Source: Azospirillum sp. TSH58 (GTDB lineage Bacteria > Pseudomonadota > Alphaproteobacteria > Azospirillales > Azospirillaceae). Taken from it: DNA of 64,000 nucleotides. Position 1 is the stretch's first letter; every line of letters starts with the position of its first letter. The translations under genes were made by a program, and so were the position numbers. The stretch is from NCBI RefSeq assembly GCF_003119115.1, contig NZ_CP022369.1, forward strand, positions 124,001 to 188,000, given 5' to 3'. The notes under the pieces were generated by a model. The model worked only from the letters and a program-made list of their open reading frames with translations. It was not told the origin of the DNA and made no database searches. Shown piece by piece: positions 42,518 to 50,637 of this stretch.

Positions 42518-43375
42518 ATGCCCGACATCACCCTGCCGACCCTGTCCATCACGCCCGTCAGCCCGGCCATCGGCGCGCGGGTGACCGGCCTCGACCTGAC
42601 CCGCCCCTTGAGCGACACGGAGGCCGCGGCGCTCCAGCGGGCGCTCGTCACCCACCAGGTGCTGTTCTTCGAGAACCAGCCGCTGACGCCGCAGACGCAG
42701 CGTGCCTTCGCCGCGCGCTTCGGCGACCTGCACATCCACCCCGTCTACCCGAACGTGCCGGAGCAGCCGGAGATCATGGTGCTCGACACCGGGCCGCACA
42801 ACCCGACCGACAACGACGTCTGGCACACCGACGTCACCTGCATCGAGACGCCGCCGGCCATCGTCGCGCTGGCCGGCAAGCGCATCCCGCCGAGCGGGGG
42901 CGACACCGTCTGGGCCAGCAACATCGCCGCCTACGCCGCGTTGTCGGAACCGCTGAAGCGCCTGCTGGAGCCGCTGAGCGCGCTGCACGACTTCACCAAG
43001 TCCTTCCCGGAATGGCGGCACAACGGCGATCCGGAGACGCACGCGCGCTGGCGCGCGGCGCGCGACCGCCACCCGCCGGTGGTCCATCCGGTGATCCGCA
43101 TCCACCCGGTCAGCGGCGCCAAGGCGCTGTTCGTGAACGAGAACTTCACGGCCCGCATCGTCGGGCTGAGCGACCGGGAGAGCGCCGCCATCCTCGACTT
43201 TCTGTTCGACCACATCAGCCGGCCCGAATTCACCGTGCGCTGGCAGTGGAAGCCGGACGACCTCGTGCTGTGGGACAACCGCTCCACCCAGCATTATGCG
43301 GTCAACGACTATCTGCCGCACAGCCGGCTCATGCACCGCGCCACCGTCCTGGGCGACCGCCCCACCGGTCCCTGA
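42518..43375 (+). CDS. Taurine dioxygenase-like protein (TauD-3)
   Basis: This 285-aa Fe(II)/2-oxoglutarate dioxygenase has WHTDVTC (His103, Asp105), distal His259 in RSTQHYAVNDY and Arg in SRLMHRATVLGD. The N-terminal ITPVSPAIGARVTGLDLTRPLSD and PSGGDTVWASN resemble TauD of the taurine operon more than the other two copies do. It closes the TauABC-BetC operon. It would oxidise taurine or a related sulfonate to the aldehyde and sulfite. Confidence 0.9.
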   Translation: MPDITLPTLSITPVSPAIGARVTGLDLTRPLSDTEAAALQRALVTHQVLFFENQPLTPQTQRAFAARFGDLHIHPVYPNVPEQPEIMVLDTGPHNPTDNDVWHTDVTCIETPPAIVALAGKRIPPSGGDTVWASNIAAYAALSEPLKRLLEPLSALHDFTKSFPEWRHNGDPETHARWRAARDRHPPVVHPVIRIHPVSGAKALFVNENFTARIVGLSDRESAAILDFLFDHISRPEFTVRWQWKPDDLVLWDNRSTQHYAVNDYLPHSRLMHRATVLGDRPTGP

Positions 43376-43454
43376 ACATTCCCGGCGGCCCCGCGCCCGG
43401 CTCCGGAACGGTCCGCCGTCACGGGGGTCGGCTGAAAAGCCCGTCTGGGCCGCC

Positions 43455-44351
43455 TCACCCCGGCGCGACGCCGTTGAGCAGGTGATAGCTGCGGATCACC
43501 TGGCTGTCGTCCATCGCGCCCTCGCCGCGCCCGGAGGCGGAGAGGAACATCTGGTGGGCGACGGCGGCCAGGGGCAGCGCGGCCTTGGCGCCGCGCCCGG
43601 CCTCCAGGACGATGCCGAGATCCTTGACGAAGATGTCCACGGCGCTGGTGACGCCCGGCTCGGCCTCCAGCATGCGCGGGCCACGGTCCTTCAGCATCCA
43701 GCTCGACGCGGCGGAACCGCTCATGATCTCCAGAAGGACCGCCAGATCGACGCCGGCCTTTGCGGCCAGCGAGAAGGCTTCCGCCACCACGGCGATGTGG
43801 ACGCCGCACAGCAGCTGGTTGACCGTCTTCACCGTGGCGCCCTGCCCCGGCGCCTCGCCGACGTGGAAGACCTTGTCGCCCATCGCCGCCAGGACCGGGC
43901 GCACCCGCTCCACCGTCGCCGCCGGGGCCGCCGCCATGATCGACAGCGTTCCGGCCACCGCGCCGACCGTCCCGCCCGACACCGGGGCGTCCACGAAGCG
44001 CCGCCCCGCCGCCTCGACCCGCGCGGCGAGCGCGGCGACGGCGTCCGGCGGACAGGTCGCCATCAGGATCACCGTGGCGCCGTCCGGCAGGCGGTCCAGC
44101 GCGCCCTGGGCGAACAGGACGGAGTCGGCCTGGGCGGCGTTGACCACCATCAGGACCAGGGCGTCGGCCCCTTCGGCGGCGGCGGCGGCGCTGTCCGCCC
44201 CCCGCCCGCCGCGGGCCTCCAGCGCCGCGACGCTCTCGCGCCGCACGTCGAAGCCGCGCAGATCGAACCCGCGGGCCAGCAGGTTGCACGCCATCGGCAT
44301 GCCCATGGAACCGAGGCCGATAAAGCCCACCGTCGTTCCCACCGTCGTCAT
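43455..44351 (-). CDS. 3-hydroxyisobutyrate dehydrogenase-family oxidoreductase (L-threonate dehydrogenase-like)
   Basis: This 298-aa beta-hydroxyacid dehydrogenase has GFIGLGSMGMPMACNLL (GxGxxG at 12-17), the substrate motif DAPVSGG (121-127) and the catalytic Lys175 in GATVKTVNQLL. The MACNLLARGFDLRGFDV start is like LtnD-type L-threonate/tartronate-type dehydrogenases. I start it at MTTVGTT (44351) after AGGAAAG; the open frame extends upstream. It is last in the TRAP/transketolase operon and probably oxidises a C4-C6 hydroxy acid. Confidence 0.85.
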   Translation of the reverse strand: MTTVGTTVGFIGLGSMGMPMACNLLARGFDLRGFDVRRESVAALEARGGRGADSAAAAAEGADALVLMVVNAAQADSVLFAQGALDRLPDGATVILMATCPPDAVAALAARVEAAGRRFVDAPVSGGTVGAVAGTLSIMAAAPAATVERVRPVLAAMGDKVFHVGEAPGQGATVKTVNQLLCGVHIAVVAEAFSLAAKAGVDLAVLLEIMSGSAASSWMLKDRGPRMLEAEPGVTSAVDIFVKDLGIVLEAGRGAKAALPLAAVAHQMFLSASGRGEGAMDDSQVIRSYHLLNGVAPG

Positions 44352-44425
44352 GGCCGTATCACTTTCCTGAACTGAAAAGGGAGAGAAGGCCCGGTCCACC
44401 CATCGGAAATTCAGGGGACCGGGCC

Positions 44426-44455
44426 GGAAGGCGGATCACAGGAAGGCGGATCACA
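44426..44455. repeat. 15-bp perfect tandem duplication over the TRAP gene stop
   Basis: GGAAGGCGGATCACA occurs at 44426-44440 and again at 44441-44455. The second unit contains the minus-strand TGA stop of the TRAP permease, so the first provides a spare downstream copy. This parallels the duplication at the tctA stop. Confidence 0.88.
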
Positions 44456-46340
44456 GGAAACCGATGGAGATCCACGGCACCGCCGCGACGACGATCAGGC
44501 CGATGGTCAGCGCCACCAGATAGCCGATGATCGGCTTCATGCCTTCGTCGGGGTTGATCCGGCTGATCGCGCAGGCCGCGTAGTAGCCGACGCCGAAGGG
44601 CGGGGCGAACAGGCCGATGCCCATGGCCAGGATCACGATCATCGCGTAGTGCACCTCATGCACGCCGAGCTGGCGGGCGATGGGGAACAGCAGCGGGCCG
44701 AACAGCACGATGGCGGGGATGCCCTCCAGCACGCTGCCCAGGATGATGAAGGCGACGATCGACACCACGATGAAGACCGGCACGCCGCCCGGCAGGGCCC
44801 GCATCGCCTCGGCCAGCGAGCTGGAGAAGCCGGACTGGGTCAGCGCCCAGGCCATGCCGGTGGCCGCACCGATGATCAACAGGATCGCCCCGGACAGCGA
44901 CGCCGTCTCGACCAGCATCGGGTAGATGCGGCGCCAGTCGAACTGGCGGTAGATCAGCAGGCCGGCGACCACCGCGTAGACGATGCCGATGGTCGAGACC
45001 TCGGTCGCGGTCGCCACACCCTCGATCACCGCGGCGCGGATGATGAAGGGCAGCGCGATGGCCGGCAGCGCGATCAGGAAGGCCTTGCCGATCTCCGCCT
45101 TGCTGGCGCGGCGGACGTGGGACAGGTCCTCGTGGCGGTAGCGCCACCAGACCAGCGCCGCCAGCGCGGCGCCCAGGACGACGGCCGGCAGCAGGCCGCC
45201 GGTGAACAGGGCGGCGATGGACACGCCGGTGACCGAACCGATGGTGATGAGGACCAGCGACGGCGGGATGGTCTCGGTCTGGGCGCCGGTGGCCGACAGC
45301 AGGGCGACGAGGTCGCCGGGCTTGGCGCCGCGCGCCTTCATCTCGGGGAACAGCACCGGGGCGACCGCCGCCATGTCCGCCGCCTTCGACCCGGAAATGC
45401 CCGAGACGAGGTACATGGCGCCGATCAGCACGTAGGACAGGCCGCCGCGCACGTGGCCGAGCAGGCTGGCCAGGAAGCCGACCATGGCGCGGGCCATGCC
45501 GGTCATCTCGATCAGCTGGCCGAGGAAGACGAACAGCGGCACCGACAGCAGGATCAGGTGGCTCATCCCCTCGTCCATGCGGCCGACCATGACGATGGCC
45601 GGGGTCGAGGTGGCGAGCGCCAGATAGCCGAAGGTCGCCAGACCGAAGGCGAAGGCGATGGGCAGGCCGAGGAACACCATCGCGCCGACGCCCACCACGA
45701 AGAAGAGCAGCAGGTTGTAGTTGCCGAGCCCGGCGAACAGCGGCGCCGCCAGCGCCATGACGCCGACCACCGCCGTCACGGCCACCACCGCCCGCAGCAC
45801 GTCGGACGGGCGGCCCAGCCGCGCCAGCCGGAGCAGCGCCACCGCGATCATCAGGACGAAGCCCACCGGCAGCGCGCTCGCCCGCCAGGAGTTGGGGATG
45901 TCCAGCGCCGGGGTGGTGACCCACACCTCCTCCACCGCGAACTCGTAGGCCGGCTCGGCCATCAGCAGCAGGAAGGCCAGCGCCGCGGTGATCGCCACCA
46001 CGTCGAGGAACGCCTGGGTGCGGGGCTGGAGCATGCCGACGATCGCGGTCATCCGCATGTGCTCGCCCCGGCGCAGCGCCACGACGGAGCCGAACATGGC
46101 GAGCCAGAGGAACAGGATGGAGGCCAGCTCGTCCGACCAGATGATCGGGCTGTGCAGGAGATAGCGCCAGATGACGCCGATCAGCAGCACGCCGACCTCG
46201 GCGAGCACCAGCAGGGCCGCCGGCGTCTCGACCAGCAGCCCGATGCCGCGGTCCAGCCGGTCGAGCCAGCCGGTGCCGGCGCCCGATGGCCGCCCGGCGC
46301 CGTGAACGGCGGCGTCCGCCGTGTTGACGGGAGTGTTCAT
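44451..46340 (-). CDS. TRAP transporter fused membrane protein (DctQ-DctM)
   Basis: This 629-aa protein joins a DctQ domain (about residues 25-180, four helices, with IGVIWRYLLHSPIIWSDELAS and RRGEHMRM) to a large DctM domain (from about 190, twelve or more helices, with FFVVGVGAMVFLGLPIAFA, SGSKAADMAAVAPVLFPEMK and PPSLVLITIGS). Fusion of Q and M is known in the family. With the DctP protein encoded upstream it forms a sodium-driven carboxylate or sugar-acid importer. Stop lies in a 15-bp tandem repeat. Confidence 0.93.
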   Translation of the reverse strand: MNTPVNTADAAVHGAGRPSGAGTGWLDRLDRGIGLLVETPAALLVLAEVGVLLIGVIWRYLLHSPIIWSDELASILFLWLAMFGSVVALRRGEHMRMTAIVGMLQPRTQAFLDVVAITAALAFLLLMAEPAYEFAVEEVWVTTPALDIPNSWRASALPVGFVLMIAVALLRLARLGRPSDVLRAVVAVTAVVGVMALAAPLFAGLGNYNLLLFFVVGVGAMVFLGLPIAFAFGLATFGYLALATSTPAIVMVGRMDEGMSHLILLSVPLFVFLGQLIEMTGMARAMVGFLASLLGHVRGGLSYVLIGAMYLVSGISGSKAADMAAVAPVLFPEMKARGAKPGDLVALLSATGAQTETIPPSLVLITIGSVTGVSIAALFTGGLLPAVVLGAALAALVWWRYRHEDLSHVRRASKAEIGKAFLIALPAIALPFIIRAAVIEGVATATEVSTIGIVYAVVAGLLIYRQFDWRRIYPMLVETASLSGAILLIIGAATGMAWALTQSGFSSSLAEAMRALPGGVPVFIVVSIVAFIILGSVLEGIPAIVLFGPLLFPIARQLGVHEVHYAMIVILAMGIGLFAPPFGVGYYAACAISRINPDEGMKPIIGYLVALTIGLIVVAAVPWISIGFL

Positions 46341-46397
46341 GGTAACCAGCCCTTCGCATGGACGATCGGTGATGGGGAAGCGGCGGTCGCATTTGAT

Positions 46398-46528
46398 TTC
46401 CCCTCTCCGCTCTGGGGAGAGGGTTAGGGTGAGGGGGTTGCGCTCTTGCCGGACGTACCGCCATGCACATCCCCCTCACCGGCCCTTCGGGCCACCCTCT
46501 CCCCGGAGGGGAGAGGGCTACGAAGGCC
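46398..46528. repeat. Long palindromic repeat between dctP and dctQM genes
   Basis: Arms CCCCTCTCCGCTCTGGGGAG... (from 46400) and ...CTCCCCGGAGGGGAGAGGGC (to 46528) are near-complementary over roughly 45 nt, including GGGTGAGGGG against CCCCTCACC. The right arm has its own hairpin GGCCC-TTC-GGGCC. It differs in sequence from the 1671/30038 type. Sitting inside an operon, it could attenuate transcription or protect mRNA ends, lowering membrane protein output relative to DctP. Confidence 0.7.
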
Positions 46529-46560
46529 AAACGCCATCCCTCCGCTGTCGGCGGACCGCG

Positions 46561-47616
46561 TCAGCCCAGCTTGCCGGTCACCTTCTCAAGCAGGTCCCAG
46601 GCGGTGGTCCCGTACTTCTCCTTCCACTCCGCGTAGAAGTTCGTCCCGGCGAGCACCTTGCGGAACGGTTCGCGGTCGACGGTGTGGAAGGTCAGCCCCT
46701 TGGCGGACAGGTCCTTCTGCAGCGATTCGGTGAGCGCCGCGATGTCGGCCCGCTGGTCGTCCGCCGAACGGTCCAGTTCGCGGGTGACGATGGCCTGGAT
46801 GTCGGCGGGCAGGCGGGCGAAGGCGCGCTTGTTCCCGAGCACCCAGTAGCCGTCCCAGACATGGCCGGTCAGGCTGCAGGACTTCTGCACCTCGTACAGG
46901 CGGGCGGTGGCGATGATCGCCAGCGGGTTCTCCTGCCCCTCCACGACGGTGGTCTGAAGCGCGGAGTAGAGTTCGTTGAAGTTGATCGGCGCCGGGGCGG
47001 CGTCGATCGCCTTGAACAGCGAGGTCAGGGCCGGGGCCGGCGGCACCCGCATCTTGAAGCCCTTGATGTCCTCCGGCGTCTTGATGACGCGGGTGGAGGA
47101 GGTGACGTGGCGGAAGCCGTTGTCCCAGATCTTGCTGAGCGTCATGATCGGGGTCTTGGCGATCTCCGCCCGGACATGCTTGCCGAGGTCGCCGTCCATC
47201 GCCTGCCAGACCGCGTCGTAGTCCTTGAAGGCGAAGCCCATGCTGGTGATGCCGGACAGCGGGACGAAGGTGGCGAGGATCAGCGAGGAGAGGTTGAAGA
47301 TCTCTACGCCGCCGTTGCGCACCTGCCCCAGCAGGTCGGTGTCGCTGCCGAGCTGGTTGGCCGGGAACAGCTTGATGTCGAGCCGGCCGGAGGTCGCCTC
47401 GCGGATGCGGTTGATGGCTTCCTGGGCGCGGATGTTGACCGGGTGGGTCGGGTCCTGGCCGGTGGCGTATTTGAACTGGAACTCGGCGGCGTTGGCCGGG
47501 CGCTTCAGGATGGTCACCAGCGGCACGGCGGCGGCGGCGGCCAGAACGGCGCGGCGGCTCGGGCGGAGAAGGCCCAGGGTCGAGTGAGCGGGGTTCTTGG
47601 GCGGCTTCTTGTCCAT
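46561..47616 (-). CDS. TRAP transporter periplasmic binding protein (DctP family)
   Basis: This 351-aa receptor has the DctP blocks IREATSGRLDIKLFPANQLGSDTDLLGQVRNGGVEI, KTPEDIKGFKMRVPPAPAL, and NELYSALQTTVVEGQENPLAII. The conserved Arg in FKMRVP binds the ligand carboxylate. An SRRAVLAAAAAVPL segment after a 19-residue polar leader is consistent with twin-arginine export. ATG 47616 follows AGGAGAGGA. Ligand: probably a polyhydroxy acid suited to the dehydrogenase and transketolase encoded alongside. Confidence 0.92.
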   Translation of the reverse strand: MDKKPPKNPAHSTLGLLRPSRRAVLAAAAAVPLVTILKRPANAAEFQFKYATGQDPTHPVNIRAQEAINRIREATSGRLDIKLFPANQLGSDTDLLGQVRNGGVEIFNLSSLILATFVPLSGITSMGFAFKDYDAVWQAMDGDLGKHVRAEIAKTPIMTLSKIWDNGFRHVTSSTRVIKTPEDIKGFKMRVPPAPALTSLFKAIDAAPAPINFNELYSALQTTVVEGQENPLAIIATARLYEVQKSCSLTGHVWDGYWVLGNKRAFARLPADIQAIVTRELDRSADDQRADIAALTESLQKDLSAKGLTFHTVDREPFRKVLAGTNFYAEWKEKYGTTAWDLLEKVTGKLG

Positions 47617-47739
47617 TGTTTCCTCTCCTGTGGTCTTTTGTCGTTCAGCGTATCGGGAACGGGCGCGGCGCGGTTCTTAAGGGTGTCCTCGCTTCTGCGA
47701 CAGCCGGGGTGGGGTGGGCGACGGGGGTTGGGGGGCGGC

Positions 47740-48780
47740 TTACAGCCACCCCTTGATGCTGGTTACCATGGCATCGGTGGAAATGCCGTAGAGGTCGTGC
47801 AGCGTCGGCAGGGCGCCGGCCTTCAGGAATTCGTCGGGCAGGCCGATCTGGCGGAAGGCGCTGGGGACGACCCCGGCGCGCAGCAGCGTGCCGGCCACCG
47901 CCTCGCCCAGACCGCCGATGACGGTGTGGTTCTCGGCGACGACGACCATGCGCCCGCTGCGCCCGGCCTCGGCCAGGATGGTCTCGGTGTCGAGCGGCTT
48001 GATGGTCGGGACATGCAGCACGGCGACGCCGACCTTATCGGCCTCCAGGGCCTTCGCCACCTCCAGCGCCCGCATCGTCATGATGCCGGAGGAGATGACC
48101 AGCACGTCGGCGCCGTCGCGCAGCAACTTGGCCTTGCCCAGCTCGAACGTGTAGTCGTACTCGTCGAGCACCAGCGGGACGTTGCCGCGCAGCAGGCGCA
48201 TGTAGACCGGCCCCTGGTGGGCGGCCATGGCGGGCACCGCCTGCTCGATCTCCAGGGCGTCGCAGGGGTCGATCACCACCATGTTCGGCATGGCGCGCAT
48301 CAGCGCCAGATCCTCCGCCGCCTGATGGCTGGGGCCGTAGCCCGAGGTCAGGCCCGGCAGGGCGCAGGCGATCTTGACGTTGCGGTTCTCCTCCGCGATC
48401 GTCTGGTGCACGAAGTCGTAGGCCCGGCGCGAGGCGAAGACCGCGTAAGTGGTGACGAAGGGCATGAAGCCCTCGTGCGCCAGACCGGAGGCGGTGCCCA
48501 TCAGCAGCTGCTCGGCCATGCCCATCTGATAGAAGCGGTCCGGGTTGGCCTGGGCGAAGATGTGCAGGTCGGTGTATTTCGCCAGATCGGCGGTGAGGCC
48601 GACGATCTCCGGACGGGCCTTCGCCAGCTCGACCAGCGTGTGGCCGAAGGGCGCGGGCTTGGTGCGCTGCCCTTCGCCCGCGATCGAGGCGATCATCGCG
48701 GAGGTCTTCAGGCGCGGCTTGGCGGCGGCAGAGGCGGTGGCGGCAGCGGTGGTGGCGGCAGAGGCGGTGGCGGTGCTCAT
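47740..48780 (-). CDS. Transketolase C-terminal subunit (split transketolase)
   Basis: This 346-aa protein contains the pyrimidine-binding and C-terminal domains of transketolase. The cofactor-activating glutamate is Glu90 in FYQMGMAEQLLMG, and the C-terminal block GIMTMRALEVAKAL... ENHTVIGGLGEAVAG is typical. The first 20 residues (MSTATASAATTAAATASAAA) are low-complexity Ala/Thr encoded by an imperfect 30-bp repeat and unlike the family. It overlaps the N-subunit stop as ATGA. Both halves are needed for thiamine diphosphate-dependent two-carbon transfer. Confidence 0.9.
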   Translation of the reverse strand: MSTATASAATTAAATASAAAKPRLKTSAMIASIAGEGQRTKPAPFGHTLVELAKARPEIVGLTADLAKYTDLHIFAQANPDRFYQMGMAEQLLMGTASGLAHEGFMPFVTTYAVFASRRAYDFVHQTIAEENRNVKIACALPGLTSGYGPSHQAAEDLALMRAMPNMVVIDPCDALEIEQAVPAMAAHQGPVYMRLLRGNVPLVLDEYDYTFELGKAKLLRDGADVLVISSGIMTMRALEVAKALEADKVGVAVLHVPTIKPLDTETILAEAGRSGRMVVVAENHTVIGGLGEAVAGTLLRAGVVPSAFRQIGLPDEFLKAGALPTLHDLYGISTDAMVTSIKGWL

Positions 48781-49622
48781 GCGGTCCTCCCGGCGTCCAG
48801 CGCGTCGAGGGCGAGCTTCCACTCGTGCGCGTCCACGCGGATGAAGTGATTCTTTTCGCGGGCTTCGAGGAAGGGCACCCCCTTGCCCATCCTGGTGTCG
48901 CAGACGATCATGCGGGGCTTGGGCTCCGGATGGTCGCGGGCGGCGTCGAAGGCGGCGACCACGGCGTCCATGTCGTTGCCGTCCACCCGCTGGACGAACC
49001 AGCCGAAGGCCTCCAGCTTGTCGACCAGCGGCTCGAAGGCCATCACCTGGGTGGACGGGCCGTCGGCCTGCTGGTTGTTGACGTCGACGATGCCGATCAG
49101 GTTGTCGAGCTTGTAGTGGGCCGCCGACATGATGGCCTCCCAGACCGAGCCCTCGTCCAGTTCACCGTCGGAGAAAAGCGTGTAGACGCGGTTGTCCGAC
49201 GCCTTGCGCTTCAGGCCGAGCGCGATGCCGACCGCGATGCTGAGGCCGAGGCCGAGCGAGCCGCCCGACATCTCCATGCCCGGCGTGTAGGCGGCCATGC
49301 CCGACATGGGCAGGCGGCTGTCGTCGCTGCCGTAGGTCTCCAGCTCCTCGGCCGGGACGATGCCGGCCTCGATCAGGGCGGCGTAGAGCGCGATGGCGTA
49401 ATGGCCGTTGGACAGCAGGAAGCGGTCGCGGCCTTCCCAGTGCGGGTCCTCTGGCCGGTAGCGCATGGCGTGGAAGTAGGACACGGCCAGCACGTCGGCG
49501 ATGTCCAGGGCCTGCCCGATGTAGCCCTGGCCCTGCACCTCGCCCATCAGCACGGCGTTGCGGCGGATGCGGTAGGCGCGTTCGGTCAGGGGAACGTTGT
49601 GGCCCAGTTGGGTGGTGTCCAC
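48777..49622 (-). CDS. Transketolase N-terminal subunit (split transketolase)
   Basis: This 281-aa protein has the thiamine diphosphate/Mg binding motif as SDGELDEGS with NN (Asp152, Asn182/183); the usual GDG starts with Ser here. His74 in SNGHYAIALY and MSGGSLGLGLSIAVG are conserved. It needs the C-terminal subunit encoded next. Split transketolases of this type occur in sugar-acid, apiose-like and sulfosugar catabolic loci. It follows the SDR gene by 25 nt. Confidence 0.92.
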   Translation of the reverse strand: MDTTQLGHNVPLTERAYRIRRNAVLMGEVQGQGYIGQALDIADVLAVSYFHAMRYRPEDPHWEGRDRFLLSNGHYAIALYAALIEAGIVPAEELETYGSDDSRLPMSGMAAYTPGMEMSGGSLGLGLSIAVGIALGLKRKASDNRVYTLFSDGELDEGSVWEAIMSAAHYKLDNLIGIVDVNNQQADGPSTQVMAFEPLVDKLEAFGWFVQRVDGNDMDAVVAAFDAARDHPEPKPRMIVCDTRMGKGVPFLEAREKNHFIRVDAHEWKLALDALDAGRTA

Positions 49623-49647
49623 GGGAGTCGTCTCCAGCGTTTCGGGA

Positions 49648-50397
49648 TCAGTGGATGAGCATGCCGCCGTTGACGTCGAGCGTGGCGCCCGTGACGTAGG
49701 ACGACAGCTCCGACGCCAGGAAGAGGCAGGAGCGCGCCACGTCCTCGGCGTCGCCCAGGCGGTTCAGCGGGATGCCCTTGAGGATGTCCGCGCGCAGCTC
49801 GGGCGTCAGCTTGCCGCCGGTGATGTCGGTCTGGATCAGGCCGGGGGTGACGGAGTTGACGCGGACGTTGTCCGGACCCAGCTCGCGCGCCATCGCCTTG
49901 GCGAGGCCGAGCACGCCGGCCTTGGCGGCGCTGTAGTGCGGGCCGCCGAAGATGCCGCCGCCGCGCTGCGCCGACACCGAGGAGATGCAGACGATGGAGC
50001 CGGACTTCTGGGCGCGCATGTGCGGGACGACCGCCTGGCTCATGTAGAGCGTGCCGCGCAGGCTGACGTCGGTCACCGCCTCGTAGTTCTTCGGCTCGAT
50101 GTCCATGAACTTCAGCGGCTGGGTGATGCCGGCGTTGTTGACCAGCACGTCGATGCGGCCGAACTCCTCGACCACGCGGGCGGCGGCGTTGGCGCAGGCG
50201 GCCTTGTCGGTCACGTCGCAGGCGATGCCGCGGTGCGCCTCGCCCAGCTCGGCGGCGGCTTCGGCGGCCTGACCGCCGTCGAGGTCCAGGATGATCGCCC
50301 GCCCGCCATGCAGCGCGAACAGCCGCGCCGTGGCCAGACCGATGCCGCGGCGCGACGCCGCTCCGGTGATCACGCACACCTTGTTGGACAGCAACAT
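49648..50397 (-). CDS. Short-chain dehydrogenase/reductase
   Basis: This 249-aa classical SDR has the nucleotide motif TGAASRRGIG (11-20), NNAG (87-90), and the catalytic Ser140, Tyr155 and Lys159 (HYSAAKAG). Asp near the end of beta-2 (IILDLD) favours NAD over NADP. It is the first gene of the minus-strand operon, divergent from the LysR gene. It probably oxidises a sugar or polyol to the keto form used by the transketolase. Confidence 0.92.
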   Translation of the reverse strand: MLLSNKVCVITGAASRRGIGLATARLFALHGGRAIILDLDGGQAAEAAAELGEAHRGIACDVTDKAACANAAARVVEEFGRIDVLVNNAGITQPLKFMDIEPKNYEAVTDVSLRGTLYMSQAVVPHMRAQKSGSIVCISSVSAQRGGGIFGGPHYSAAKAGVLGLAKAMARELGPDNVRVNSVTPGLIQTDITGGKLTPELRADILKGIPLNRLGDAEDVARSCLFLASELSSYVTGATLDVNGGMLIH

Positions 50398-50637
50398 GCT
50401 CGCTCCCTTTGTTCGAAGCTGGCTCCGCCATGGCGGCCGTGGATGTGACGGCCGTGGGCGTGGCGGCCCTGGGAATGCCGCGGCGGAGCGTCGTTTTCGC
50501 TCGGTTTTGATGATTTTTCGGTACGGAGGACTGATGGTTGGTCGCTCCGATCGTTGAAGTCATCCTATGGTCTTGAGATGAATTCGACAAACGAATAAGA
50601 TTGCCGAATGATGAAATGAATTCATGAATATGGTGCG
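50398..50637. promoter_or_regulatory. Divergent promoter with LysR-type operator candidates
   Basis: Between the SDR operon (start 50397) and lysR (start 50638). ATTCG-ACAAA-CGAAT (50582-50596) is a perfect inverted repeat that contains the LysR-type T-N11-A pattern. ATTCATGAAT (50620-50629), a 10-bp palindrome, lies 8 bp before the lysR start, where binding would autoregulate. The 50560-50635 part is AT-rich. Confidence 0.55.
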
